A DNA stretch of 64,000 nt from Aquitalea magnusonii (GCF_002217795.2 NZ_AP018823.1:2976001-3040000); one strand, 5' to 3'. Positions 52,084 through 61,964 are shown, counted from the first letter of the stretch. Made by a program: numbers and translations. The notes: generated by a model from the letters alone, not told the origin.

Positions 52084-52959
52084 TCAGGCAGGCTGGCTGA
52101 GCAGTTCGGCCGGTCTGGCCAGATGAAAGCCCTGCACGAAATCACAGCCAGCGGCACGGGCGATGTCCAGCTGCATGGTGCTTTCTATCCCTTCGCCCAC
52201 CACCCGCGCCCCGTGCAGGTGCAGGATGTCCACCAGCTTGGCCAGCTTGTCGCGCACGCTGGGGCGCATCAGCGCGTGGCGCATCAACACCTTGTCCAGC
52301 TTGACGTAATCCGGTTCCAGCAGCCATACCCGCTCCAGATTGGATGCGCCCTGGCCAAAGTCGTCCAGCGCAATACGGAAACCCAGGCTGCGATAGCGCT
52401 GCACTGCTTCCAGCAGGCGCAGCGGATCGCTGACGGCGTCTTCCACCACTTCCAGGCAGATACGGTTGGCCGGAATATTCAGATGCTGCAGCACCTCGGC
52501 AAAAAACTGGCCGTGCGCCTCGCTGACATTCACCAGATGCTGGGCATTCACATTGAGCGATAACACCAGATCCGGTGCCGGATGTTGCAGCAGGAAATTG
52601 AGCAGGTGCAGACAGCGCAGTTGGCGGTCGAGAAACACCGAGCGCCGTGGTGAGGTTTCGGCGGCAAACAGCACGGTGGGGATTAACTGACCGCCAAAAC
52701 TGTCGGTCACCCGTGCCAGCGCCTCCACCGACCACAGCCGGGTGCTACCGTTCTCCAGCGCATAAATGGGCTGGAACACCGAACGGAAACGCCATTCTTC
52801 ATGGCGACCCCGCACGCGACCGGCCTGCAGGCTGAGCGGATGCTGCTCAAACTGGTGTGCGTTCAGTAGCTGGTTGATGAAAGCCAGGTCGCGTTCGATA
52901 GGTGCCAGTGCGGCGGGCTGTTGACAGGCAAGCTGTTCCAGCAGGCTGGCTGCCACCAT
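52084..52959 (-). CDS. EAL-domain cyclic-di-GMP phosphodiesterase
   Basis: The 291-residue protein has an N-terminal segment of about 50 residues without a known sensor domain and then an EAL domain: FQPIYALENGSTRLWSVEALAR (EAL signature as EALAR), LNVNAQHL, CLEVVEDA, IALDDFGQGASN (DDFG metal site), VKLDK and VGEGIES, ending QGFHLARP. The key metal and base residues look intact, so it should degrade c-di-GMP. No GGDEF domain or transmembrane segment is seen. It is convergent with the DUF4936 gene and stands alone. Confidence 0.88.
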   Translation of the reverse strand: MVAASLLEQLACQQPAALAPIERDLAFINQLLNAHQFEQHPLSLQAGRVRGRHEEWRFRSVFQPIYALENGSTRLWSVEALARVTDSFGGQLIPTVLFAAETSPRRSVFLDRQLRCLHLLNFLLQHPAPDLVLSLNVNAQHLVNVSEAHGQFFAEVLQHLNIPANRICLEVVEDAVSDPLRLLEAVQRYRSLGFRIALDDFGQGASNLERVWLLEPDYVKLDKVLMRHALMRPSVRDKLAKLVDILHLHGARVVGEGIESTMQLDIARAAGCDFVQGFHLARPAELLSQPA

Positions 52960-53282
52960 GCTGATTCTCCTTGGCGCATCGCGGATGCAGGCCGGAACAC
53001 GGAAGGGAAACCGCTCCCCTCATCGTGGCTGCCACTATAACCAGCCGGATTTAGCGCCAGAAATAATTTAATCAGCAAACCTTATGCAAATTCCATCTAA
53101 GCAAAACGGATAAAAGCCAACCGCGACAGTAACAAGCCCGGCCAGGCAAGCCAAAACACGGGGCCTGCCTGGTGCAGCCAAGCCAGCGCTATAGCGTCGC
53201 GGCAACAAGACCTGCCGACACAGACCGCACCAAAGCGCAGGGTCAGTAGGCAGCACGAGCAGCCGTTGATGTGTGATGGGCT
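52960..53282. other. Intergenic region between pabC and the EAL gene
   Basis: About 320 bases. The part near 53040-53100 is AT-rich and is the likely promoter region for the EAL gene on the minus strand, though no clean -35/-10 pair stands out. An inverted repeat CCAGGCA/TGCCTGG (53142-53148/53166-53172) could be a weak hairpin. No gene is supported. Confidence 0.5.
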
Positions 53283-54098
53283 TTAGCGCTGCAGTGCCAG
53301 CAGCGCTTGCAACCGGGCGCAGCAGGCATGCTGCTGCGGCAGTGCTTGGCCATCAATACTGGCCACCGGCCACAGGCCGATCAGACTATTGGATAGGAAT
53401 ACCTGCTCGGCTTGCAATAACCGGGCCGGGATAATCTCCGCCTCTTCAAGCTGATAGCCCAGTTGCCGCGCATGGACAAACAACCAGTCGCGCAGCATGC
53501 CTTGCACGCCGTTCTGATCCAGTTTCGGGGTGATGATCTGCTGCCCGCTCACCAGGTAGACATTGCTCATGGTGGCCTCCACCAGCAGGCCGCGCGTGTC
53601 CAGCATCAGGCCTTCGTGAATGTCCGGGTCAGACCATTCCGAGCGGGCCAGCACATTCTCCAGCCGGTTCAGGTGCTTGATGCCGGCCAGCAGAGGCTGA
53701 CAGGCCAGCCGGGTGTCACACCAGCGTACATGCACCCCGTCACGGGCACGCTCGGGCGGATAGCCGGCCCAGGCAGTGACAGACACCATGCGGGTGGCCT
53801 TGCAATCGGCAGGCATCGCATAGCCACGCGCACCCACACCGCGGGTGAGCACAATCTTGGCCACGCCCTGCTCGAGGCCGTCGGCCAGTTGGCCGATCTC
53901 ATCCAGCAGCAGGGCCTCATCCGGCAGCGGCAGCCTCAAGCGGCGGGCATCCGCCACCAGCCGCCGGTATTGCCAGGCCCACAAGCGGGGCTGGCCAGCA
54001 CGGATTTCCATGGTGCGGTAGATGCCGTCGCCATAGGCGAGGCCGCGATCCAGTGCGGAAATCTGCTCGCCCGGCTGGCCGTTGATCAGCATGGCCAT
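53283..54098 (-). CDS. pabC: Aminodeoxychorismate lyase
   Basis: The 271-residue fold-type IV PLP enzyme cleaves 4-amino-4-deoxychorismate to p-aminobenzoate and pyruvate for folate synthesis. Motifs are the N-terminal DRGLAYGDGIYRTM, the PLP lysine in LAGIKHLNRLENVLAR, EGLMLDTRGLLVEATMSNVYLV, and VFLSNSLIGLWPV near the end. It starts at ATG 54098 inside the pabB stop (ATGA overlap), so the pair is translationally coupled. Confidence 0.93.
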   Translation of the reverse strand: MAMLINGQPGEQISALDRGLAYGDGIYRTMEIRAGQPRLWAWQYRRLVADARRLRLPLPDEALLLDEIGQLADGLEQGVAKIVLTRGVGARGYAMPADCKATRMVSVTAWAGYPPERARDGVHVRWCDTRLACQPLLAGIKHLNRLENVLARSEWSDPDIHEGLMLDTRGLLVEATMSNVYLVSGQQIITPKLDQNGVQGMLRDWLFVHARQLGYQLEEAEIIPARLLQAEQVFLSNSLIGLWPVASIDGQALPQQHACCARLQALLALQR

Positions 54099-55390
54099 CA
54101 GGCTTGCTCCACCCCCAGCGCACGCAGCAGGCCGCGAGCCTTGTGGCGGGTTTCCTGCAATTCGCGTTCCGGGTCCGAATCCGCCACGATACCGCCACCG
54201 GCACGGAAGCGCAGTTGCTGCCCTTCCTGCATGAAAGTGCGGATCAGGATATTCAGGTCCATGCTGCCATCACGGTTGAGATAGCCCAGGCTGCCGGTAT
54301 AGGCACGGCGCGCGCTGTTTTCCAGCTCGCGGATGATCTGCATGGTGCGCACCTTGGGGCAGCCGGTGATGGTGCCGCCGGGGAACAGCGCGCGGATGGT
54401 GTCGGCGGGGGTGATTTCCGCGCGCAAGCGACCACGGATATTGGATTCGATGTGGTGGACGTAGGCATAGCTTTCCACCGCCATCAGCTCGTTCACTTCC
54501 ACCGTGCCGGGCTGGCTGATACGCCCCAGATCGTTGCGTTCCAGGTCGATCAGCATCACGTGCTCGGCCCGCTCCTTGATACTGGAAATCAGCCGCTGCT
54601 TGAGTGCGGCATCTTCGGTCGGGTCGGGCGAGCGCGGGTGGGTGCCGGCAATCGGCCGGGTGTCGGCCCAGCCATCGCGCACCCGCACCAGGCGCTCGGG
54701 CGAGGAGCTGACAATCTGCGCGCTGCCAAAATCGGCCAGCGCGGAAAACGGCGCCGGGTTGGCACGGCGCAGGGCGGCAAACAGGTCGGGGGCGGCCACT
54801 TCCGGCCCCAGTTCGGCGCGCCAGCCGCGTGAAATGTTCACCTGGAACACATCCCCTTCATAGATGTACTGCTTCAGCCTTAGCACGGCATCGGTATACC
54901 ACTGCGGCGGGTCTTCCTGCAGCGATTGCAAGCTGACCGGATGAGGGTTGAATGGCGCAATGCCGTGTACCAGTTGTTGCAGGTGCTGTAGCTGCGCGGC
55001 GGTTTCTGCCACCAGCCAGGCGCTTTGCTCGCGCCGGTTGATCAAGAGTGCCGCCGGAACCCGCGCCATGGCCGCCAGCGGAAAGCTGTCCGGCAGTGCC
55101 TCGTCCACCTTGGCTTCAAACTGCGACAGCAAGTCGTAGCCCAGATAGAGGAAATAGCCGCCAACAAAGGGCAGGCCATGCGGGTTATCCACCGCCTGCG
55201 GCTGGAAACCGCGCAAGGCCTCGACAAAAGCCTCCCCTTCCCCGCCGTGATACAGGGTGGTGCTTTCTGCGGCAAACAGCATGTCCCAGCCCTGATCGCC
55301 AGAAGACATCAGCAGAAAGGGGAATTCCGCACGATGGGCGGCATGCAGGGCCAGCAGGTCGGGAAGGAAGTCGAGTCGTTCGGTAAACAT
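54098..55390 (-). CDS. pabB: Aminodeoxychorismate synthase component I
   Basis: The 430-residue chorismate-binding enzyme has IYEGDVFQVNISRGW, SSSPERLVRVRDG, LIDLERNDLGRI, FPGGTITGCPKVRTM and FRAGGGIVADSDPERE. It makes 4-amino-4-deoxychorismate with a glutaminase partner (PabA, not in this window). The active-site segment reads PIAGTHPR, the Ala form also seen in anthranilate synthases, whereas E. coli PabB has PIKGT. The pabC coupling supports PabB over TrpE. The start at 55390 has GGAACAGG upstream. It lies just past the fabF terminator. Confidence 0.9.
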   Translation of the reverse strand: MFTERLDFLPDLLALHAAHRAEFPFLLMSSGDQGWDMLFAAESTTLYHGGEGEAFVEALRGFQPQAVDNPHGLPFVGGYFLYLGYDLLSQFEAKVDEALPDSFPLAAMARVPAALLINRREQSAWLVAETAAQLQHLQQLVHGIAPFNPHPVSLQSLQEDPPQWYTDAVLRLKQYIYEGDVFQVNISRGWRAELGPEVAAPDLFAALRRANPAPFSALADFGSAQIVSSSPERLVRVRDGWADTRPIAGTHPRSPDPTEDAALKQRLISSIKERAEHVMLIDLERNDLGRISQPGTVEVNELMAVESYAYVHHIESNIRGRLRAEITPADTIRALFPGGTITGCPKVRTMQIIRELENSARRAYTGSLGYLNRDGSMDLNILIRTFMQEGQQLRFRAGGGIVADSDPERELQETRHKARGLLRALGVEQA

Positions 55391-55423
55391 GCCTGTTCCA
55401 CACAGCGGCATGGGGCACGCCGC

Positions 55424-55460
55424 AAAAAAAGAAAACCGCCGCGAGTGTATCGCAGCGGTT
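55424..55460 (-). terminator. Rho-independent terminator after fabF
   Basis: On the minus strand AACCGC/GCGGTT with a 15-base loop is followed by TTCTTTTTTT. It lies between the fabF stop and the pabB start, so pabBC probably has a separate promoter or receives read-through. Confidence 0.75.
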
Positions 55461-55518
55461 CGGGCTGTCAATGCGTTTTCGCGTTGCGGCGCAGCAGCAC
55501 CGCAACACGCGTCGGCCA

Positions 55519-56760
55519 TTACATGCGCTTGAACACCAGGGTACCGTTGGTACCACCAAAACCAAACGAGTTGGAAATGGCGATGTCGATCTTCATGTCG
55601 CGGGCGGTATTGGCCACGTAGTCCAGATCGCAACCGGCTTCCACATCCTGCTCGTGCAGGTTGATGGTAGGCGGCGATACCTGGTTGTACAGCGCCAGGA
55701 TGGAGTAGATGGCTTCCACGCCGCCAGCACCGCCCAGCAAGTGGCCGGTCATCGACTTGGTGGAGTTCACCACCAGCTTCTTGGCGTGATCGCCAAAGGC
55801 AATCTTCAGCGCGCTGGTTTCGTTGGCATCACCCAGCGGGGTGGAGGTACCGTGCGCATTCACATACTGCACCTGATCCGGGTTGATCCGGGCATCGCGC
55901 AGTGCGTTCTGCACGCCGCGGGCCGGGCCATCCGCATTCGGAGCGGTAATGTGGTGGGCATCGGAACTCATGCCAAAACCGATCAGCTCGGCATAGATAC
56001 GCGCGCCGCGCTTGACCGCGTGCTCGTATTCTTCCAGCACCAGCACACCGGCACCTTCGCCCATCACAAAGCCGTCACGGCCCTTGTCCCACGGACGGGA
56101 CGCGGTTTCCGGATCGTCATTGCGGGTGGACAGCGCCTTCATGGCGGCAAAACCGCCCATGCCCAGCTTGGAAATGGCACCTTCGGCACCACCGGCCACC
56201 ATCACGTCGGCGTCGCCATACTGAATCATCCGGGCTGCATCGCCGATGCAGTGCGCACCGGTGGTGCAGGCAGACACGATGCCATACGACGGGCCCTGAT
56301 AGCCCTTCAGGATGGACACGTGACCGGCGATCAGGTTGATCAGCGAACCGGGGATGAAGAAAGGACCGATCTTGCGGATGCCGTTTTCCTGTACGGCCAC
56401 GCCGGTTTCCTCGATCAGCGGCAGACCGCCGATACCGGAACCGATGTTGACGCCAACGCGGGTCTTGTCCAGATCAGCCACATCGTCCAGGCCGGCATCA
56501 GCCACGGCCTGCAGCGCTGCTGCAATGCCGTAGTGGATGAACAGGTCGGAACGACGCGCTTCCTTGGGGGAAATATACGCGCTGATGTCGAAGTCCTTGA
56601 CCTCGCCCGCGATCTGGCAATTCAGATCGCTGGCATCAAAACGGGTCACTTTGCCAATGCCGCTCTTGCCGGCCAACAGATTGGCCCAGCCAGTGGCAAC
56701 ATCATTGCCGACCGGGGAAATATGTCCCAGACCGGTTACTACAACTCTGCGTTTGGACAC
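55519..56760 (-). CDS. fabF: Beta-ketoacyl-ACP synthase II, GTG start
   Basis: The 413-residue condensing enzyme elongates acyl-ACP with malonyl-ACP. It starts with GTG ([18 protein letters not shown]), with ACGGAGA upstream. Visible are the catalytic Cys in [15 protein letters not shown], the two histidines in [12 protein letters not shown] and [13 protein letters not shown], and the C-terminal [13 protein letters not shown]. It is the last fab gene of the cluster, separated from acpP by a hairpin that may attenuate its expression. Confidence 0.96.
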   Translation of the reverse strand: MSKRRVVVTGLGHISPVGNDVATGWANLLAGKSGIGKVTRFDASDLNCQIAGEVKDFDISAYISPKEARRSDLFIHYGIAAALQAVADAGLDDVADLDKTRVGVNIGSGIGGLPLIEETGVAVQENGIRKIGPFFIPGSLINLIAGHVSILKGYQGPSYGIVSACTTGAHCIGDAARMIQYGDADVMVAGGAEGAISKLGMGGFAAMKALSTRNDDPETASRPWDKGRDGFVMGEGAGVLVLEEYEHAVKRGARIYAELIGFGMSSDAHHITAPNADGPARGVQNALRDARINPDQVQYVNAHGTSTPLGDANETSALKIAFGDHAKKLVVNSTKSMTGHLLGGAGGVEAIYSILALYNQVSPPTINLHEQDVEAGCDLDYVANTARDMKIDIAISNSFGFGGTNGTLVFKRM

Positions 56761-56860
56761 GAAGAATCTCCGTGAGTAGAGGGGAGGCAGTCTCCCGATG
56801 ATCCCACAACTTCCGTGTGAAGCTGATGACAGTCAAACGGACGTTTGGAACCCTCTATAA

Positions 56861-56905
56861 CAAAAGAACCTCTGCAGGCGAGCCAAGGCCACACCGCGCA
56901 GAGGT
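56861..56905 (-). terminator. Hairpin between acpP and fabF
   Basis: On the minus strand ACCTCTGC/GCAGAGGT, a perfect 8-base stem with a 22-base loop, is followed by TCTTTTG. It lies 20 bases after the acpP stop, so it may be a partial terminator that keeps acpP mRNA in excess over fabF. Confidence 0.65.
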
Positions 56906-56925
56906 CCTGTACAGGCCTGAAAGTA

Positions 56926-57165
56926 TTACTTGTTCAGGTGGGCGGTAACGTAATCAACGGCTTGCTGAACAGTGGTGATCTTTTCAGCTTCTTCGTCCGG
57001 GATTTCGCACTCGAACTCTTCTTCCAGAGCCATTACCAGCTCAACGGTGTCGAGGGAGTCAGCGCCCAGATCATCAACGAAGGACGATTCGATCTTGACT
57101 TCAGCTTCGTTTACGCCCAGTTGTTCGGCAACGATCTTTTTAACGCGCGCTTCGATGTTTTCCAT
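56926..57165 (-). CDS. acpP: Acyl carrier protein
   Basis: The 79-residue acidic four-helix protein starts [17 protein letters not shown]. The phosphopantetheine attachment Ser37 lies in [20 protein letters not shown]. It carries growing acyl chains for all the fab enzymes around it. The internal ATG at 57165 is preferred, as it starts at the usual family position. A candidate -10 (TAGAAT) about 50 bases upstream on the minus strand may give it its own promoter. Confidence 0.97.
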   Translation of the reverse strand: MENIEARVKKIVAEQLGVNEAEVKIESSFVDDLGADSLDTVELVMALEEEFECEIPDEEAEKITTVQQAVDYVTAHLNK

Positions 57166-57273
57166 TTGTCTAAACCCTTGACCTTTCTGATTCGGGATCA
57201 CAAAACCCGTGTATTCTACAAAAAAAAATTAGAGCAGCCCACCTAAATCTTGTCTTTTGTTCGACAGGACCGG

Positions 57274-58011
57274 TTAAGGCATGAACATGCCGCCATTAAC
57301 ATGCAGCGTTTGGCCAGTGATATAGGCCGCACGGTCCGATGCCAGGAAGGCGGTTGCATCAGCAATATCCTTGGCATCGCCCAGGCGGCCCAGGGAAATC
57401 TGGCCCACCAGCGCGGTACGCTGTTCTTCCGGCAGGGCACGGGTCATGTCGGTATCGATAAAGCCCGGTGCCACACAGTTTACCGTGATATTGCGGCTGC
57501 CAACCTCACGCGCCATGGACTTGGTGAAGCCCATGATACCGGCTTTGGCCGCGGCGTAGTTGGTTTGACCGGGATTGCCGGTAGCGCCCACCACCGAAGC
57601 GATGTTGATGATGCGCCCCCAGCGGGCCTTCATCATGCCGCGCAGTACGGCCTTGGATGCCTTGAATACCGACTTCAGGTTGGTATCCATGATGGCATCC
57701 CAGTCGTCGTCCTTCATGCGCATCAACAGGCCATCACGGGTAATCCCGGCATTGTTGACCAGAATGGCCACCGCACCGAATTCCTTGTCGATGGCATCCA
57801 CCAGGGCCTCGATGGCACCGTCTTCGGTCACGTTGAGCACGCGACCAGCACCACCATTGGCGGCCAGGCGTTGGTTAATGGCAGCTGCACCGGACTCGGA
57901 AGTCGCGGTACCGATGACAATGGCGCCCTCGGCTTGCAGCGCATCAGCAATGGCTGCGCCAATGCCACGCGAAGCGCCGGTAACCAGGGCTACTTTGCCT
58001 TGCAGACTCAT
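57274..58011 (-). CDS. fabG: 3-oxoacyl-ACP reductase
   Basis: The 245-residue SDR begins MSLQGKVALVTGASRGIGAAIA. It has VNNAGITRDGLLMRM, Ser in NIASVVGATGNPGQ, YAAAKAGIMGFTKSMAREV with the Tyr-x3-Lys pair, and ends AAYITGQTLHVNGGMFMP, all diagnostic of FabG. It reduces 3-oxoacyl-ACP with NADPH. The ATG at 58011 has AAGGAGACATCC upstream. It lies between fabD and acpP, the usual position. Confidence 0.97.
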   Translation of the reverse strand: MSLQGKVALVTGASRGIGAAIADALQAEGAIVIGTATSESGAAAINQRLAANGGAGRVLNVTEDGAIEALVDAIDKEFGAVAILVNNAGITRDGLLMRMKDDDWDAIMDTNLKSVFKASKAVLRGMMKARWGRIINIASVVGATGNPGQTNYAAAKAGIMGFTKSMAREVGSRNITVNCVAPGFIDTDMTRALPEEQRTALVGQISLGRLGDAKDIADATAFLASDRAAYITGQTLHVNGGMFMP

Positions 58012-58080
58012 TGAGGATGTCTCCTTGTTGTGTACTTCACCATCCGCCAGCACCGGCCAAGCAGCGCTGACGGATGAATA

Positions 58081-59010
58081 TCATTGCAGCTCGGCCTTGG
58101 CCGCCTGCAGTGCGGCAGCGTCGGTCAGTGCCAGGCACTTGACGTTGCCGTCGATGCGCTTGGCCAGACCCGCCAGCACCTTGCCAGGGCCGCACTCGGC
58201 CATGCTGACGATGCCGTCGGCAGCCAGCTTCTGGATGGTTTCGGTCCAGCGCACCGGGCTGTATAGCTGGCGCACCAGTGCATCACGGATGTCGGCAGCG
58301 TCACTGTAGCTGGCCACGTCGGCATTGTGCAGCACCGGAATGGCCGGGGTATTGATATGTACTTGCAACAGGGCCTCGGCCAGTTGCATGCCCGCCGGCT
58401 TCATCAGCGCGCAGTGCGAAGGCACCGATACCGGCAGCGGCAGCGCACGCTTGGCGCCACGGGCCTTGCAGGCTTCCATGGCGCGCTCGACGGCGGCCTT
58501 GCTACCGGCAATCACCACCTGACCGGGCGAGTTGAAATTGACCGCTTCCACCACTTCGCCATTGGCCGCTTCGGCGCAGGCAGCGCGCACTTCATCGTCC
58601 GACAGGTTCAGGATGGCCGCCATGGCCCCCTGCCCGGCCGGTACGGCGTTCTGCATGGCTTCGGCACGCAGGCGCACCAGCTTGACCGCTTCGGCAAACG
58701 GCAGCGCACCGGCAGCGACCAGCGCGGTGTATTCACCCAGGCTGTGACCGGCAACCACCGCCGGCTGCTGACCACTGACATCCTGCCAGGCCAGATAAGT
58801 AGCTACACCGGCAGCCAGCATGATGGGCTGGGTATTGACCGTGGCATTGATGGCCTCGGCGCTATCCGCCTGCAACATGGCCCACAGATCCACGCCCAGC
58901 GCGCTGGAGGCTTCTTCGAAGGTGTGCTTGACGACCGGCAGATCGGCAAAGCCGTCCATCATTTTCAGGCTTTGCGAGCCCTGACCGGGAAAAAGAAAGG
59001 CAAACGCCAT
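58081..59010 (-). CDS. fabD: Malonyl-CoA:ACP transacylase
   Basis: The 309-residue enzyme starts MAFAFLFPGQGSQ. Ser90 lies in VAGHSLGEYTALVAAG, with QNAVPAGQGAMAAIL and PVSVPSHCALMKPA (catalytic His) further on. It moves malonyl from CoA to ACP. The start at 59010 is supported by GGAGACTGTCT. A perfect 9-base-pair stem lies in the space between it and fabH. Confidence 0.96.
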   Translation of the reverse strand: MAFAFLFPGQGSQSLKMMDGFADLPVVKHTFEEASSALGVDLWAMLQADSAEAINATVNTQPIMLAAGVATYLAWQDVSGQQPAVVAGHSLGEYTALVAAGALPFAEAVKLVRLRAEAMQNAVPAGQGAMAAILNLSDDEVRAACAEAANGEVVEAVNFNSPGQVVIAGSKAAVERAMEACKARGAKRALPLPVSVPSHCALMKPAGMQLAEALLQVHINTPAIPVLHNADVASYSDAADIRDALVRQLYSPVRWTETIQKLAADGIVSMAECGPGKVLAGLAKRIDGNVKCLALTDAAALQAAKAELQ

Positions 59011-59091
59011 AGACAGTCTCCGCAATTTCGACGGAATAATAATCGACGGAAGGATGAGGCAATCAGACCTTGCTGCCAAGCACCCAGATCA

Positions 59092-59113
59092 AACGCCCAT
59101 GCAAATGGGCGTT
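59092..59113 (-). other. Perfect stem-loop between fabH and fabD
   Basis: AACGCCCAT/ATGGGCGTT, a perfect 9-base stem with a 4-base loop, lies in the 154-base spacer. Only TTT follows on the transcribed strand, so it is a weak terminator at best and may instead stabilise or mark a processing site in the mRNA. Confidence 0.55.
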
Positions 59114-59164
59114 ATCTACTTGCTTGGCACGGCATGAAACCGGCCAGTCCTCCGTCGCAAACAA

Positions 59165-60124
59165 TCAGTACTGCAACAGCACGGCACCCCAGGCAAAACC
59201 ACCGCCAATGCCTTCCAGCAGGATGGTCTGACCGCGCTGGATGCGGCCATCACGCACGGCATGGTCCAGCGCCAGCGGAATGGATGCCGCCGAAGTATTG
59301 CCCTGTTGCGGCAATGTCACGATCACCCGCTCCATCGACATGCCCAGGTGCTTGGCCGTGGATTCGATGATGCGCAAATTGGCCTGATGCGGCACCAGCC
59401 AGTCGACTTGCGACTTGTCGACGCCCGCTTCGGCCAGCGTGCTGCTGGCGATGTCGGACAGTGCCTTGACGGCAAACTTGAACACCGCCGGGCCGTCCAT
59501 GTGCAAGAAGGGAATGCCCTGGATCTTGCCACCGGAAATCTGCGCCGGGGTATTCAGAATGTCTTTGTAGCGGCCATCGGAGGCCAGCTTGGCATGCAGG
59601 ATGCCCGGCTCGTCCGAGGCACCCAGTATCACCGCGCCGGCACCATCGCCAAACAGCACGCAGGTGCGACGGTCTTCCCAGTCCATCACCCGCGACATCA
59701 CCTCGGCACCGACAACCAGCACTTTGCTGGCCATGCCGCCCTTGATGTAGTTGTGCGCCGTGGTGAGGGCAAACATGAAGCCGGCACATACCGCCTGCAC
59801 GTCAAATGCCGCGCAGCCGTGGATGCCCAGCTTTTCCTGCAACAGGCAGGCAGTGCTGGGGAAAATCATGTCGGGCGTGGTGGTGGCAACGATGATCAGA
59901 TCGATCTCGGCCTTGTCGATGCCAGCGCTCTGGATGGCGGCTTCTGCTGCCTTCAGCGCCAGATCGCTGGTAGTTTCTTCATCGGACACGATGTGGCGGG
60001 CATGGATGCCAGTGCGCGAGACAATCCACTCGTCACTGGTTTCCACGCGCTCGGCCAGCATCGCATTCGTGAGCACATTGGATGGCAGATAGCTGCCAGT
60101 GCCTAGAATGCGGGAATGGGCCAT
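59165..60124 (-). CDS. fabH: Beta-ketoacyl-ACP synthase III
   Basis: The 319-residue enzyme condenses acetyl-CoA with malonyl-ACP to begin fatty acid synthesis. Catalytic Cys113 is in [14 protein letters not shown], His in [10 protein letters not shown] and Asn in [12 protein letters not shown]. The N-terminal [20 protein letters not shown] is typical. The gene is seven bases after the plsX stop, so the two are co-transcribed. Confidence 0.97.
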   Translation of the reverse strand: MAHSRILGTGSYLPSNVLTNAMLAERVETSDEWIVSRTGIHARHIVSDEETTSDLALKAAEAAIQSAGIDKAEIDLIIVATTTPDMIFPSTACLLQEKLGIHGCAAFDVQAVCAGFMFALTTAHNYIKGGMASKVLVVGAEVMSRVMDWEDRRTCVLFGDGAGAVILGASDEPGILHAKLASDGRYKDILNTPAQISGGKIQGIPFLHMDGPAVFKFAVKALSDIASSTLAEAGVDKSQVDWLVPHQANLRIIESTAKHLGMSMERVIVTLPQQGNTSAASIPLALDHAVRDGRIQRGQTILLEGIGGGFAWGAVLLQY

Positions 60125-60131
60125 GTATTAA

Positions 60132-61169
60132 TCAGTTCGCTTCCGGCTCGGCTTGCTTGAGATTGTTTAATTGGTGGGCAACCCGGTCGGTAATATGACC
60201 AATCACGTCGGAGCCGGCTTCCTCGCAAGCCTGTTCCAGCGCGAAACGGAATCCTACGGCATCGGTTCCACCATGACTTTTCACCACGATGCCACGCAGG
60301 CCCAGCAAGCTGGCACCGTTGTAGCGACGGGGGTCGACACGTTTGCGGAACTGATTGAGCACCGGCATGGCTGCCAGCGCGCACAGGCGGGTCCACCAGT
60401 TGCGGGTGAATTCCTGCCGCAGGAAAGAGGCAATCATGTGCGCCAGCCCCTCAGCCGACTTGAGCGCCACATTGCCGGTAAAACCGTCGCAGACTACCAC
60501 ATCTACCGTGCCTTTGTAGACGTCGTTGCCTTCGACATTGCCGATGAAGTTCAGCTCGGACTGACGCAGGTATTCGCCGGCGCGCTTGACGCTGTCGTTA
60601 CCCTTGATGTCTTCCGAACCGATATTGAGCAGCCCGACGCGCGGATTGGCATTGCCGGTAATGCTGGAAACCAGCTCCGAACCCATGATGCCGAACTGCA
60701 TGAGTTGTTCTGGCGTGCAATCGACATTGGCGCCCAGGTCCAGCATGCAGGTGCTGCCCTTGACGGACGGCATCATCTTGGCGATGGCCGGTCGTTCGAT
60801 GCCCGGAATGGTTTTGAGGACAAAGCGTGCGGTAGCCATCAGTGCGCCGGTATTGCCGGCGGACACGGCGGCTTGCGCCTCGCCTTCCTTCACCAGATTG
60901 ATTGCCACCCGCATGGACGAATCTTTCTTGTTCTTCAGGGCGAGCTGCGGCGACTCGTCCATGCCCACCACTTGCGTGGCATGCTGGATACGGACGCGCG
61001 AACGCGCAACACCCGGATGACGGGACAATTCAGCCTCGATGGCTGCCTGGTCTCCGACAAGAATCAGATTGGTGTTGGGATGGTCTTGCAGGAATTGGAT
61101 CGATGCTGGGACGGTGACCTTGAGGCCAACGTCACCGCCCATTGCATCAACCGCGACGGTGATAGTCAT
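60132..61169 (-). CDS. plsX: Phosphate acyltransferase PlsX
   Basis: The 345-residue enzyme converts acyl-ACP to acyl-phosphate for phospholipid synthesis. Its N-terminal [19 protein letters not shown] and the middle [18 protein letters not shown] are PlsX signatures, with [18 protein letters not shown] and [12 protein letters not shown] later. The ATG at 61169 is chosen; a TTG directly before it is possible. It stands between rpmF and fabH. Confidence 0.96.
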   Translation of the reverse strand: MTITVAVDAMGGDVGLKVTVPASIQFLQDHPNTNLILVGDQAAIEAELSRHPGVARSRVRIQHATQVVGMDESPQLALKNKKDSSMRVAINLVKEGEAQAAVSAGNTGALMATARFVLKTIPGIERPAIAKMMPSVKGSTCMLDLGANVDCTPEQLMQFGIMGSELVSSITGNANPRVGLLNIGSEDIKGNDSVKRAGEYLRQSELNFIGNVEGNDVYKGTVDVVVCDGFTGNVALKSAEGLAHMIASFLRQEFTRNWWTRLCALAAMPVLNQFRKRVDPRRYNGASLLGLRGIVVKSHGGTDAVGFRFALEQACEEAGSDVIGHITDRVAHQLNNLKQAEPEAN

Positions 61170-61237
61170 CAACGTGTACGGTAGTGAAACCTACCTGTTT
61201 TTATACAAAAGGTAAGTATTGGGTGAAAAAGGACGAA

Positions 61238-61417
61238 TTATTCGCCTTTGGTAGCAACAACCTTGCGACCACGGTAGAAGCCGTTCGGGCTGATGTGGTG
61301 ACGCAGGTGGGTTTCACCGGTCGTCGGCTCTTTGGCCAGCGACGGAGCGGTCAGAAAATCGTGGGCACGATGCATGCCGCGCTTGGACGGGGACTTTTTG
61401 TTCTGTTGAACAGCCAT
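61238..61417 (-). CDS. rpmF: 50S ribosomal protein L32
   Basis: This 59-residue basic protein starts [20 protein letters not shown], followed by a middle [20 protein letters not shown] and a C-terminal [18 protein letters not shown], a typical zinc-less L32. The gene lies between yceD and plsX, where rpmF is found in most proteobacteria. It has CCTAGGAGTCG upstream on the coding strand. Confidence 0.96.
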   Translation of the reverse strand: MAVQQNKKSPSKRGMHRAHDFLTAPSLAKEPTTGETHLRHHISPNGFYRGRKVVATKGE

Positions 61418-61452
61418 GTTCGACTCCTAGGAAAATCGCGTGTATTGATAAC

Positions 61453-61953
61453 TCAAGACTTGGAGATCTTCAACGTGGCCAGCACCGCAAACGGATTGGG
61501 CTTGTCAGCCTTGGCACGTGTCAGAGCTTCCGAACCGCATTCGTCGTGTTTCGGCGAAAGCGGCAAGCCCATGATGATTTCGTCTTCGATCATTGCCACC
61601 ACATCAAGCTCTTCCGGCGCGAGAATGGCATCCAGCGTTTCGTCCAGCTCGCAGGCTTCATCCAGCTTTTCCTGCCGGGTGAACAAGGTGACCACCGAAT
61701 CGGTATTCACCTCGAACGGCATCACTTCCAGACAACGCTGGCAGCTTACCGCAACACTGGCTTTCACCTGCAGGCGCAGGGAAAGGCGGGACGAGCCATC
61801 ACGAAAACCTTCCAGGGTGTATTCCACCAAGCCGGAGGTATCGGACAGGTCGCTATGCACACGCTCGTCCAGGGTGCTGACGGGCAGTTTGCCGGTCAGA
61901 ACGCGGCCCTCACGGGCGAACTTGAGCGGGTCGATCAAAATCGGGTTAGACAT
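61453..61953 (-). CDS. yceD: YceD/DUF177 family protein, 23S rRNA accumulation factor
   Basis: The 166-residue protein carries the DUF177 pattern: VEYTLEGF...LSLRLQVKASVAVSCQRCLEVMPFEV (two cysteines CQRC) and ELDETLDAILAPEELDVVAMIEDEIIMGLPLSPKHDEC. YceD proteins are needed for proper 23S rRNA levels and are linked with L32 in nearly all bacteria. ATG 61953 was chosen (MSNPILIDPLKF); the longer frame upstream passes through the likely promoter. It is the first gene of the fab operon. Confidence 0.92.
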   Translation of the reverse strand: MSNPILIDPLKFAREGRVLTGKLPVSTLDERVHSDLSDTSGLVEYTLEGFRDGSSRLSLRLQVKASVAVSCQRCLEVMPFEVNTDSVVTLFTRQEKLDEACELDETLDAILAPEELDVVAMIEDEIIMGLPLSPKHDECGSEALTRAKADKPNPFAVLATLKISKS

Positions 61954-61964
61954 AAACCCAGCAT

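Noticed and set aside
53142..53172. Inverted repeat CCAGGCA/TGCCTGG as a pabC terminator
   Set aside because: The loop is long and no T run follows on the minus strand, so it is too weak to call.
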